This document shows positions 1-5,450 of a stretch of 5,450 nucleotides of DNA, one piece after another. This DNA comes from Bacteroidota bacterium (GTDB lineage Bacteria > Bacteroidota > Bacteroidia > Flavobacteriales > Flavobacteriaceae), in NCBI GenBank assembly GCA_004356305.1, contig SMXJ01000074.1:1-5450 (forward strand), in the 5' to 3' direction. A model generated the notes under the pieces. That model did not search any database, was not told the origin of the DNA, and worked only from the letters and a program-made list of their open reading frames with translations. Within the stretch, counting starts at the first letter, position 1. Each line of letters begins with the position of its first letter. A program made the position numbers and the translations under genes.

Positions 1-2025
1 ATCTTAGGACTGGAGGTTGGCGATTTTGAAGGTGCACTGGACTCAACACGTAGCGGGATCATTTACTTATCGGAAACCATTAGCGAGATAGCCTATCAAA
101 AACCATCTGATTTCAAAGAACGGATCATCGCTAGTAAAGTAAGTGGAAATGACAACGGATTTAGTTTTAATAGTGCGCAGGATGCCAATTTCTCCTTCTA
201 TGAGAACAGCATTGACCTCAATGCTGCCATAGTATCTCCTATTGCAGTCAACGCCATGGGTTATTACAGATACAAACTGGATGGTGTATTTTACGAAGGC
301 AGCAAACTCATCAATAAAATAATCGTAACACCGCGCAGACCCAAAGATCGTGTGTGGGAAGGGGTGATCTATATAGTAGAAGACGATTGGCAATTGTATG
401 GTGCGGAGCTAAAAACGAATGGAGAAGCCATACAAGTTCCTTTTATTAAAGAATTGATCTTTAAGCAGAATTTTACCTTCGATGAGGAAGAAGATGCCTG
501 GATAAAAATTTCGCAGGCCATAGATTTCAGTTTTGGATTTTTCGGCTTTAATGGTGACGGAAGGTTTATAGCGAACTACAGCGATTATAATTTTCACCCT
601 GAATTTCAGAAAACATCATTCGGCAATGAGGTCTTATTTTTTGAACCCCTGGCAAACAAGAAGGACAGTCTGTTCTGGAGGAAAATACGCCCCGTACCAC
701 TTACCTTGGAGGAAGTAAACGATTATACGCGTAAGGATAGCATTCAGGAATTACGAAAATCGGAAGTATACCTGGATTCTATCGATGCAAAAGGAAATAA
801 AGTGGGAATCCTCGATCCACTCTTCGGGTATACTTATAATAACAGTTATCATAAATGGCGACTCGAATATAAAGGCCCATTACCCGGTGTGAATTTCAAT
901 ACCGTTCAGGGCTGGAACGGTGGCCTGGGATTGAATTACTTTAAATGGTATGATGATAATCGTACCAAATGGATCTCAGCAAACCTAAATACCACCTATG
1001 GATTTGCAGATGACCGGCTACGTTTTACTGGAGGAATTACCAAAAATTTCAATCGCATCAACAGGCTTCGCCTTTCTTTGTCGGGCGGAAGCAGTGTAGT
1101 ACAATTTAATGCAGATGAACCTATTTCACCTTTGATCAACAGTATCTCTACCCTGTTCTTTGAGAGGAACTATATGAAGGTCTACGAGCTCAATTATATT
1201 CGTGGGAGCTGGAGTCAGGAGTTATTTAACGGACTTCGAATTTTCACCCATATTAGCTATGAAAACCGAAATCCCCTATTCAATACCACAGATCAGGTTA
1301 TCATTCCCAATGACGGCGTGGAATATACTTCAAACAACCCCCTGGACCCAACCGACTTTACCACGGGGGCAATTGTAAAACACAATATTGTTAAGGCGCA
1401 TGTTTCGACAGAGATCACTTTTGGGCAAAAATATATGACCTATCCCGATGGGAAATACAATTTGGGGAGCGGTACATACCCTCGTCTCTCCCTGGGCCTT
1501 GAAAATGGGGCAGGAGCCAGTGACAGTGAATACAATTACACTCAGATAAAAGCACGTCTGCGCCAAGACATCAATCTGGGTACTGCGGGCGATCTCGCCT
1601 ACAATCTGAGGGGAGGGACCTTTTTTGATGCCGATGGTATTTCTTTTGTGGATTATCGGCATTTCAATGGGAACCAGACACGGATTGGAACATCGTTTCG
1701 ATATACCGATGTTTTTAATCTGTTGCCTTATTACCGATTAAGCACTAACAAAAGCTACTTTGAAGGCCACGTGGAGCACAACTTCAAGGGATGGATCCTT
1801 GGAAAGATCCCAGGCCTAAACCAATTAAATTTCAATCTGGTGGCAGGAGCTCATTTATTAAGTACAGAAGATAATAAACCATATACCGAGATCTCCATAG
1901 GCCTGGACAATATAGGCTGGGGAAAATTTCGCTTCCTACGGGTGGATTATGTACACTCCTATTTTGATGGAGAAAGTAAGGGCGCCTTTGTTTTTGGATT
2001 GATATTTTTAAATCTGATCGATTAA
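1..2025 (+). CDS. DUF5686 family outer-membrane beta-barrel protein (5' truncated by window edge)
   Basis: The frame is open from base 1, so the gene begins upstream; 674 codons plus TAA are visible. The ATG at 256 is internal: codons 1-85 continue the same protein, with motifs such as YLSETISEIAYQKP and GFSFNSAQ that I recognise from DUF5686 proteins. Next comes an N-terminal soluble region (FYEGSKLINKIIVTPRRP, then VYIVEDDWQLYGAEL-like strands, about window residues 90-130). The rest is a long stretch of alternating aromatic/polar strands typical of an outer-membrane barrel, with family landmarks NTVQGWNGG (about 302), ERNYMKVYE (about 389), DYRHFNGNQ (551) and LPYYRLSTN (575). The missing part, roughly 150 residues by family knowledge, should hold the signal peptide and a carboxypeptidase-regulatory-like domain. 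Function is not established; an outer-membrane or surface role is inferred from the barrel. Family assignment is from recalled motifs, not a search. Confidence 0.9.
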   Translation: MLGLEVGDFEGALDSTRSGIIYLSETISEIAYQKPSDFKERIIASKVSGNDNGFSFNSAQDANFSFYENSIDLNAAIVSPIAVNAMGYYRYKLDGVFYEGSKLINKIIVTPRRPKDRVWEGVIYIVEDDWQLYGAELKTNGEAIQVPFIKELIFKQNFTFDEEEDAWIKISQAIDFSFGFFGFNGDGRFIANYSDYNFHPEFQKTSFGNEVLFFEPLANKKDSLFWRKIRPVPLTLEEVNDYTRKDSIQELRKSEVYLDSIDAKGNKVGILDPLFGYTYNNSYHKWRLEYKGPLPGVNFNTVQGWNGGLGLNYFKWYDDNRTKWISANLNTTYGFADDRLRFTGGITKNFNRINRLRLSLSGGSSVVQFNADEPISPLINSISTLFFERNYMKVYELNYIRGSWSQELFNGLRIFTHISYENRNPLFNTTDQVIIPNDGVEYTSNNPLDPTDFTTGAIVKHNIVKAHVSTEITFGQKYMTYPDGKYNLGSGTYPRLSLGLENGAGASDSEYNYTQIKARLRQDINLGTAGDLAYNLRGGTFFDADGISFVDYRHFNGNQTRIGTSFRYTDVFNLLPYYRLSTNKSYFEGHVEHNFKGWILGKIPGLNQLNFNLVAGAHLLSTEDNKPYTEISIGLDNIGWGKFRFLRVDYVHSYFDGESKGAFVFGLIFLNLID

Positions 2026-2038
2026 GCCACTACCGTTC

Positions 2039-2052
2039 TGGACCCGCGTCCA
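2039..2052 (+). terminator. Weak stem-loop after the DUF5686 gene
   Basis: TGGAC (2039-2043) pairs perfectly with GTCCA (2048-2052) around a 4-base CCGC loop, 13 bases after the stop codon. No T tract follows, so it is not a classical intrinsic terminator. Its position makes a role in ending or stabilising the upstream mRNA possible, but no more than that. Confidence 0.2.
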
Positions 2053-2148
2053 AGGGAGAGGAATCTCTTAGATTCATCACTAGCCTCCAAGCATCACGCC
2101 TGGTAATTCGTAGTCGAATCGTTTAGTTGTGAGTAAAAGATTTTCGAT

Positions 2149-2176
2149 AATTCTCGCTTCTGATTTCTGTCTTCAA
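2149..2176. repeat. 7-bp-periodic tract A (TTC-type heptamers)
   Basis: Four consecutive 7-base units begin at 2149, 2156, 2163 and 2170 and share TTC at unit positions 3-5 (AATTCTC, GCTTCTG, ATTTCTG, TCTTCAA). The tract shares the exact 10-mer TTCTGTCTTC (2165-2174) with tract B at 2289-2298. The periodicity is imperfect and no function is known to me. Confidence 0.5.
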
Positions 2177-2180
2177 TAAG

Positions 2181-2201
2181 ATCCGGAAACGAGTTCGGGA
2201 T
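2181..2201. other. Imperfect stem-loop in the spacer
   Basis: ATCCGGAA (2181-2188) pairs with TTCGGGAT (2194-2201) with one internal G-G mismatch and a 5-base loop. It sits just after heptamer tract A. No T tract follows. Purpose unknown. Confidence 0.3.
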
Positions 2202-2235
2202 AAGCGATACGATTGGCATTGAGCGCACCTGAGTG

Positions 2236-2252
2236 ATTCGCCAGCGGCGAAT
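2236..2252. other. Perfect 7-bp stem-loop in the spacer
   Basis: ATTCGCC (2236-2242) and GGCGAAT (2246-2252) are exact reverse complements around a 3-base AGC loop; the next flanking bases could add G-T wobble pairs. A smaller hairpin with a related stem (ATTCG/CGAAT, 2106-2119) lies 130 bases upstream. No T tract follows, so it does not look like an intrinsic terminator. It could be a structured RNA element or a protein-binding palindrome. Confidence 0.4.
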
Positions 2253-2286
2253 TGTATAGAAGATCACAATACCCAACGTCCTGATT

Positions 2287-2314
2287 ACTTCTGTCTTCCG
2301 ACTTCCAGCTTTTT
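2287..2314. repeat. 7-bp-periodic tract B (TTC-type heptamers)
   Basis: Four 7-base units begin at 2287, 2294, 2301 and 2308 (ACTTCTG, TCTTCCG, ACTTCCA, GCTTTTT); the first three fit NCTTCNN and the last is degenerate. The tract ends only 3 bases before the putative -7 element of the lipoprotein gene, so it occupies the place where a -33 element would be expected. Confidence 0.55.
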
Positions 2315-2317
2315 CCG

Positions 2318-2325
2318 TATCTTTA
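2318..2325 (+). promoter_or_regulatory. Putative -7 promoter element of the GH130 lipoprotein gene
   Basis: TATCTTTA matches 7 of 8 positions of the Bacteroidota -7 consensus TAnnTTTG and lies 25 bases before the ATG at 2351. No clear TTG -33 element is seen; TTC-containing heptamers occupy that region. The leader is AT-rich with no Shine-Dalgarno sequence, which is normal in this phylum. Confidence 0.4.
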
Positions 2326-2350
2326 AAAACACTCTATTAACAACAGAATA

Positions 2351-3514
2351 ATGAAACTATTCACCTTATTATTTTCGATACTATTTCTGCTTGGCTGTCA
2401 GGAAAAAGAGTCGGTAAAAAATGTAAAACTGCAAAACACATCAGATTGGGCTTTTCCCTACTTTGAAAAAGTGGATAGTATCAATCCCATTATGAGCCCG
2501 TCTGCCGAGTTGGAGTTTAAAGACCCCATAACCGGCGCTGTCATAAAATGGGAAGAAAGGAATGTTCTCAACCCAACAGCCGTTGTAAAAGACGGTAAGG
2601 TGTATCTATTCTACAGAGCACAGGACCTGGCAGGCACCTCCCGTATCGGTATGGCTATTAGTTCAGACGGACTCCATTTTGAGAAAATGCCTGCGCCTGT
2701 CTTTTATCCCGATAGCGACTCGATGAAAATATACGAATGGAACTACAAAAAGAGCGAAGCCGAACAAGAAAACTCCGAAGACTGCTATTTCTGCTACTTT
2801 GATGGGGTTGAAGACCCTAGGATTGTGGAAAGTGAAACCGGAGAGTATTTTATGACCTATACGTCTTATGATGGTAAAACAGCGAGACTGAGTATTGCCT
2901 CATCAAAAGACCTGAAGACCTGGGTGAAACATGGCCTGGTAATGAAGGATGAAAAACACAAGGATACCTGGTCCAAGGCCGGAGCGATCGTAAGTGAATT
3001 GATCGACAACAAAATTGTCGCTAAAAAGATCGATGGAAAGTACTGGATGTATTTTGGAGATACGAATCTTTTCATGGCTTCCTCCGGTGACCTTATAAAC
3101 TGGAAGGTAGCCGAAAACGAAGAGTCCGGTAAAAGGATCTCGGTATTACATCCGCGTATGGGTTACTTTGACAGCAGATTGGTAGAACCCGGCCCTTATG
3201 CCTTGATAAGGGATGAAGGTATTTTATTGATCTACAATGCCAGTAACGCCGCAAATTTCAGTGATCCTGCACTACCAAAATTTACCTATGCCGCCGGGCA
3301 GGCGCTATTCGACAAAGAATCACCCTATAAATTGATCGACCGAACCGAAAGTTATTTCATCCATCCGGATAAGGATTATGAAAAAGTAGGCGAGGTAAAT
3401 GAGGTTTGTTTTGTGGAAGGCCTGGTTTACTTTCAGAAGAAGTGGTTTTTATACTATGGAACCGCCGATTCCAAAATTGCGGTTGCTATTTACGATCCTT
3501 TGAAAGACCGGTAA
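2351..3514 (+). CDS. GH130-type glycosidase/phosphorylase lipoprotein
   Basis: This 387-residue protein starts with a lipoprotein signal peptide: a hydrophobic stretch ending in LFLLGC, with the lipidated Cys at 16 followed by QEKES. The acidic/charged residues after the Cys resemble the surface-export signals of Bacteroidota lipoproteins, so surface exposure is plausible but inferred. The rest reads as a five-bladed beta-propeller of glycoside hydrolase family 130: ERNVLNPTAVV (69-79), LFYRA (86-90), GVEDPRIVE (152-160, with Asp155 the expected general acid), DSRLVEPGPYALI (274-286) and LYYGTADSKIAVA (367-379). Family members act on beta-mannosides, either by phosphorolysis or by hydrolysis; which applies here cannot be read from the sequence, and substrate is unknown. 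A charged segment with two cysteines (Cys145, Cys148) precedes the catalytic motif. No SusC/SusD genes are adjacent. It converges on pcm. Confidence 0.85.
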   Translation: MKLFTLLFSILFLLGCQEKESVKNVKLQNTSDWAFPYFEKVDSINPIMSPSAELEFKDPITGAVIKWEERNVLNPTAVVKDGKVYLFYRAQDLAGTSRIGMAISSDGLHFEKMPAPVFYPDSDSMKIYEWNYKKSEAEQENSEDCYFCYFDGVEDPRIVESETGEYFMTYTSYDGKTARLSIASSKDLKTWVKHGLVMKDEKHKDTWSKAGAIVSELIDNKIVAKKIDGKYWMYFGDTNLFMASSGDLINWKVAENEESGKRISVLHPRMGYFDSRLVEPGPYALIRDEGILLIYNASNAANFSDPALPKFTYAAGQALFDKESPYKLIDRTESYFIHPDKDYEKVGEVNEVCFVEGLVYFQKKWFLYYGTADSKIAVAIYDPLKDR

Positions 3515-3535
3515 TAGCATAATGATATTTTTTTT
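3484..3535 (+). terminator. Possible terminator of the lipoprotein gene in the convergent gap
   Basis: TGCTATT (3484-3490) is exactly complementary to AATAGCA (3513-3519), which includes the end of the stop codon, and a run of eight T follows at 3528-3535. The stem is AT-rich, the loop is long (22 bases, though it may fold further) and 8 bases separate the stem from the T run, so this is a weak candidate. Its place between two convergent genes supports it. Confidence 0.35.
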
Positions 3536-3537
3536 AT

Positions 3538-4179
3538 TTACTCCTTATCCTCCAATAGTGGTACAAACCGATATTCACCGTATTCTTTTTTCTTGAAATC
3601 GTTTTCACTCTTACGGGTGAAGACCGTCATGATCTGTGAGCTTATACCTAACGGAATAACAAGCCTTCCTCCTACTTTCAATTGCGCCAACAATGGCTTC
3701 GGAACAAAAGGCGCCCCTGCGGTAACCACAATACCATCGAAAGGCGCAAACTCGGGCAATCCTTTATAACCATCACCAAAAACCATTTTCTTTGGTCGAT
3801 ACCCGATCTTTGGAAGAAACAAGCTGTTCTTCTTGAACAACTCATTTTTACGCTCTATAGTGTAGACTTTCGCACCTATTTCTAATAACACCGCACATTG
3901 ATAACCACTACCCGTACCTATTTCGAGTACTTTATCGCCTTTTTTAACTTCCAACAATTCGGTTTGGCGGGCGACTGTATACGGTTGTGAGATGGTTTGG
4001 TTTGCCCCAATGGGAAAGGCTTTATCCACATAAGCATGATCAATAAAGCCGCTATCCATAAACCAATGCCTCGGTATGGTACCGATGGCATCCAAAACGT
4101 TTTTATCGGCAATCCCTTTCATCTTAAGGGTTTTGACCAATTTATTTCGCATTCCTTTGTGAGTAAACGTGTCTTTCAT
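3538..4179 (-). CDS. pcm: Protein-L-isoaspartate O-methyltransferase
   Basis: The 213-residue product is a cytoplasmic SAM-dependent methyltransferase that methylates isoaspartyl residues in aged proteins to start their repair. Diagnostic segments, numbered from the ATG at 4179, are IPRHWFM (35-41), the substrate-side motif ISQPYTVARQTELL (63-76), SAM motif I VLEIGTGSGYQ (84-94), the acidic end of the next strand at Glu109, FDGIVVTAGAP (147-157), GGRLVIPLG (170-178) and the C-terminal FVPLL (205-209). The length is normal for the family. A TTG directly before the ATG (4180-4182) would add one residue; the ATG is preferred. The gene is divergent from the oxidoreductase gene and its stop lies 23 bases from that of the convergent lipoprotein gene. 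A -7 element is present at 4256-4263. Assignment is secure from motifs; in vivo role was not tested. Confidence 0.95.
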   Translation of the reverse strand: MKDTFTHKGMRNKLVKTLKMKGIADKNVLDAIGTIPRHWFMDSGFIDHAYVDKAFPIGANQTISQPYTVARQTELLEVKKGDKVLEIGTGSGYQCAVLLEIGAKVYTIERKNELFKKNSLFLPKIGYRPKKMVFGDGYKGLPEFAPFDGIVVTAGAPFVPKPLLAQLKVGGRLVIPLGISSQIMTVFTRKSENDFKKKEYGEYRFVPLLEDKE

Positions 4180-4255
4180 CAAGGCTTAATATATTTCAAT
4201 TGGATATACTTTACAGGTATTTTGATTTAAATAATAATCTGTATTTTTTCAGAAA

Positions 4256-4263
4256 CAAAGCTA
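4256..4263 (-). promoter_or_regulatory. Putative -7 promoter element of pcm
   Basis: Read on the minus strand this is TAGCTTTG, an exact match to TAnnTTTG. It would give an AT-rich leader of roughly 70 bases before the pcm ATG at 4179. A good TTG -33 element is not evident; a TTTT run lies about 15 bases upstream of it. Confidence 0.45.
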
Positions 4264-4317
4264 GTAAATCCATCTCGTAAAACGTGAATGGTGTTCGTAA
4301 ATTTCACTCAAAAAAGG

Positions 4318-4325
4318 TATCTTTG
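4318..4325 (+). promoter_or_regulatory. -7 promoter element of the oxidoreductase gene; decides its start
   Basis: TATCTTTG matches TAnnTTTG exactly. Transcription would begin a few bases after it, near 4330, leaving only about 10-12 bases of A-rich leader before the ATG at 4342. This rules against the in-frame ATG at 4288, which lies upstream of the element. The -33 element is poor: TTC at 4294-4296, 21 bases upstream, is the closest candidate. Confidence 0.6.
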
Positions 4326-4341
4326 TGCAAAAATAACGCCC

Positions 4342-5310
4342 ATGCTAAAAGCCGGAGTAATAGGTGCGGGCCACCTGGGGAAAATTCACTTAAAACTACT
4401 CAACCAATCCGAGAAATATCAGCTCATCGGGTTTTACGATTCAGATACTATTGCATCCAAGAAAATTTCCGATGAATTGGGTTATAAAAGTTTTCCGTCT
4501 ATGGAGGCATTGATCGAGGCCTGCGATGTCATCGATGTGGTTACGCCTACTATTCATCATTTCGAATGTGCTAAAAAAGTAGTGGAAGCGGGAAAACATC
4601 TGTTTATTGAAAAGCCCATCACCCAAACGGTTGAGGAAGCCGAGAAACTTTTAGTGCTGGCTTCAGAAAATAATGTAAAGGGACAAGTAGGTCATGTGGA
4701 GCGATTCAATCCGGCATTTATGGCGGTTCGCGATAAATTTGAAAATCCTATGTTCATTGAAGCCCATCGCCTGGCAGAGTTCAATCCGCGCGGAACCGAT
4801 GTACCGGTAGTACTGGACTTAATGATCCATGATATAGACGCCATCTTGAGTGTGGTCGATTCTGAAGTGAAAAATGTGTATTCAAGCGGAGTTTCGGTGA
4901 TCTCTGAAACACCGGATATCGCCAACGCCCGAATCGAATTTGAAAACGGATGTGTTGCCAACCTTACGGCAAGCCGTATCTCCATGAAAAAAATGCGGAA
5001 GGCTCGTTTCTTTCAAAAGGATGCCTATATCTCTGTAGATTTTTTAGAAAAGCAATGCGAGGTGGTAAAAATGAAGGATGCTCCTAAAGACCCAGACGAT
5101 TTTGCCATGATCCTCACCAATGCCGAAGGGGTAAAAAAACAGATCTATTTTGATAATCCTGAAATAGAAGTTAACAACGCCATCTTAGACGAACTCGATA
5201 CGTTTGCAGACGCCATTGTGAATAATACGACCCCGGTAGTTACTCTACAACAAGGCACCAATGCACTGAAAGTCGCGATGCAGGTTATTGAAAATTTTAA
5301 AATGCAATAG
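4342..5310 (+). CDS. Gfo/Idh/MocA family NAD(P)-dependent oxidoreductase
   Basis: From the ATG at 4342 the product has 322 residues, a usual length for the family. An N-terminal Rossmann fold begins at once: GVIGAGHLG (5-13) carries the GxGxxG dinucleotide-binding motif, and Asp33 after strand 2 (IGFYDSD) would contact the cofactor ribose, favouring NAD(H) by family rule. IEKPI (89-93) holds the conserved Lys91 of the EKP motif. The C-terminal substrate domain has GHVERFNP (117-124) and DLMIHDID (159-166), with His163 the likely catalytic histidine. The upstream in-frame ATG at 4288 would add 18 residues before the Rossmann strand and precede the promoter, so it is rejected. Substrate is unknown; the family includes sugar, nucleotide-sugar and inositol dehydrogenases. 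It is probably co-transcribed with the following CoA dehydrogenase. Confidence 0.92.
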   Translation: MLKAGVIGAGHLGKIHLKLLNQSEKYQLIGFYDSDTIASKKISDELGYKSFPSMEALIEACDVIDVVTPTIHHFECAKKVVEAGKHLFIEKPITQTVEEAEKLLVLASENNVKGQVGHVERFNPAFMAVRDKFENPMFIEAHRLAEFNPRGTDVPVVLDLMIHDIDAILSVVDSEVKNVYSSGVSVISETPDIANARIEFENGCVANLTASRISMKKMRKARFFQKDAYISVDFLEKQCEVVKMKDAPKDPDDFAMILTNAEGVKKQIYFDNPEIEVNNAILDELDTFADAIVNNTTPVVTLQQGTNALKVAMQVIENFKMQ

Positions 5311-5352
5311 TCTAATATCTAACATCTTATTACTAACATCTAAAATCTAAAT
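5311..5352. repeat. Six-unit 7-bp tandem repeat filling the whole intergenic gap
   Basis: The 42 bases between the stop of the oxidoreductase gene and the next ATG divide exactly into six heptamers starting at 5311, 5318, 5325, 5332, 5339 and 5346. Units 1, 2, 5 and 6 begin TCTAA; units 3 (TCTTATT) and 4 (ACTAACA) are degenerate. Consensus is about TCTAAMA. No promoter or Shine-Dalgarno sequence is visible, so the tract would lie inside an operon mRNA. Confidence 0.7.
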
Positions 5353-5450
5353 ATGAAGAATGTAGCTGTGATCGGAGCCGGAACTATGGGTAACGGAATT
5401 GCCCATACCTTTGCTCAATTTGATTATAAAGTGCAACTCATCGATATCTC
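5353..5450 (+). CDS. 3-hydroxyacyl-CoA (3-hydroxybutyryl-CoA) dehydrogenase, 5' end only
   Basis: Only the first 32 codons and two bases fall in the window. They encode a Rossmann N-terminus with VAVIGAGTMGNGIAHTFAQ at residues 4-22, where GxGxxG followed by NGIA is characteristic of the FadB/3-hydroxybutyryl-CoA dehydrogenase family, and LID at 29-31 supplies the acidic residue that selects NAD. The enzyme would oxidise 3-hydroxyacyl-CoA to 3-ketoacyl-CoA in fatty-acid or butyrate-type metabolism in the cytoplasm. The start ATG follows an A-rich leader made of the heptamer tract. It is co-directional with, and 42 bases from, the oxidoreductase gene, so a shared transcript is likely. Whether it is the single-domain form of about 290 residues or a longer fusion cannot be seen. 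Confidence 0.85.
   Translation, partial: MKNVAVIGAGTMGNGIAHTFAQFDYKVQLIDI

Larger units (their letters stand above)
2026..2350. other. 325-base intergenic spacer with hairpins and two 7-bp-periodic tracts
   Basis: No convincing gene lies here. The spacer contains four short potential stem-loops (2039-2052, 2106-2119, 2181-2201, 2236-2252), two tracts of 7-bp-periodic TTC-containing units (2149-2176 and 2287-2314), and a TAnnTTTG-like element at 2318-2325 just before the lipoprotein gene. The only long frame, on the minus strand (2276 to 2094), starts with TTG, runs through a repeat tract and resembles no family I know. The part before 2280 could be a decayed gene or a structured element, but I cannot identify it. 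Confidence 0.6.

Noticed and set aside
1330..1662. 110-codon minus-strand frame inside the DUF5686 gene
   Set aside because: It lies wholly opposite a clear beta-barrel coding frame and its translation has no recognisable domain; a shadow frame.
2094..2276. 60-codon minus-strand frame in the spacer
   Set aside because: It starts with TTG, reads through heptamer tract A (giving a DRNQKRE-like low-information stretch) and overlaps two hairpins; it matches no family I recognise. A decayed gene cannot be excluded but is not supported.
4180..4182. TTG start for pcm
   Set aside because: An ATG follows immediately at 4179-4177 and is the simpler start; the difference is one residue.
4288..4341. 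18-codon N-terminal extension of the oxidoreductase
   Set aside because: The extension spans the TATCTTTG promoter element and has no place before the Rossmann fold of this family; the ATG at 4342 fits better.
4692..4985. 97-codon minus-strand frame inside the oxidoreductase gene
   Set aside because: Antisense shadow of well-conserved family motifs, with no family resemblance of its own.
5311..5352. CRISPR-like or attachment-site reading of the repeat tract
   Set aside because: Units are 7 bases and contiguous with no spacers, there are no cas genes, and no integrase or tRNA is nearby.

Overview
The window looks like an ordinary chromosomal stretch from a member of the Flavobacteriaceae (Bacteroidota). 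Three things point there: a DUF5686-type outer-membrane protein, promoter -7 elements of the TAnnTTTG type with A-rich leaders lacking Shine-Dalgarno sequences, and short 7-bp-periodic tracts between genes. No mobile element, CRISPR array, rRNA or tRNA was seen, and I found no convincing new multigene system. The most unusual signals are in the non-coding DNA.

Layout. Bases 1-2025 (+) hold the 3' 674 codons of a DUF5686/carboxypeptidase-regulatory-like outer-membrane beta-barrel protein that starts before the window. Bases 2026-2350 are a 325-base spacer with several short hairpins, two tracts of 7-bp-periodic TTC-containing repeats, and a probable promoter at its right end. Bases 2351-3514 (+) encode a lipoprotein of the GH130 glycosidase/phosphorylase fold. 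It converges, across a 23-base T-rich gap, on pcm (3538-4179, -), a protein-L-isoaspartate O-methyltransferase.

Bases 4180-4341 are a divergent promoter region with one exact TAnnTTTG element on each strand. Next comes a Gfo/Idh/MocA-family NAD(P)-dependent oxidoreductase (best start 4342, end 5310, +). A 42-base gap made of exactly six 7-bp units separates it from the first 32 codons of a 3-hydroxyacyl/3-hydroxybutyryl-CoA dehydrogenase (5353 to window end, +).

How the genes relate. The oxidoreductase and the CoA dehydrogenase are co-directional with no recognisable promoter between them, so they are probably one operon. The DUF5686 protein, the GH130 lipoprotein and pcm appear to be separate transcription units. 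There is no SusC/SusD pair here that would make the GH130 gene part of a polysaccharide utilisation locus. Two start sites deserve correction relative to the longest reading frames: the oxidoreductase should begin at 4342, because its -7 promoter element lies inside the longer frame, and pcm should begin at the ATG at 4179 rather than the preceding TTG.
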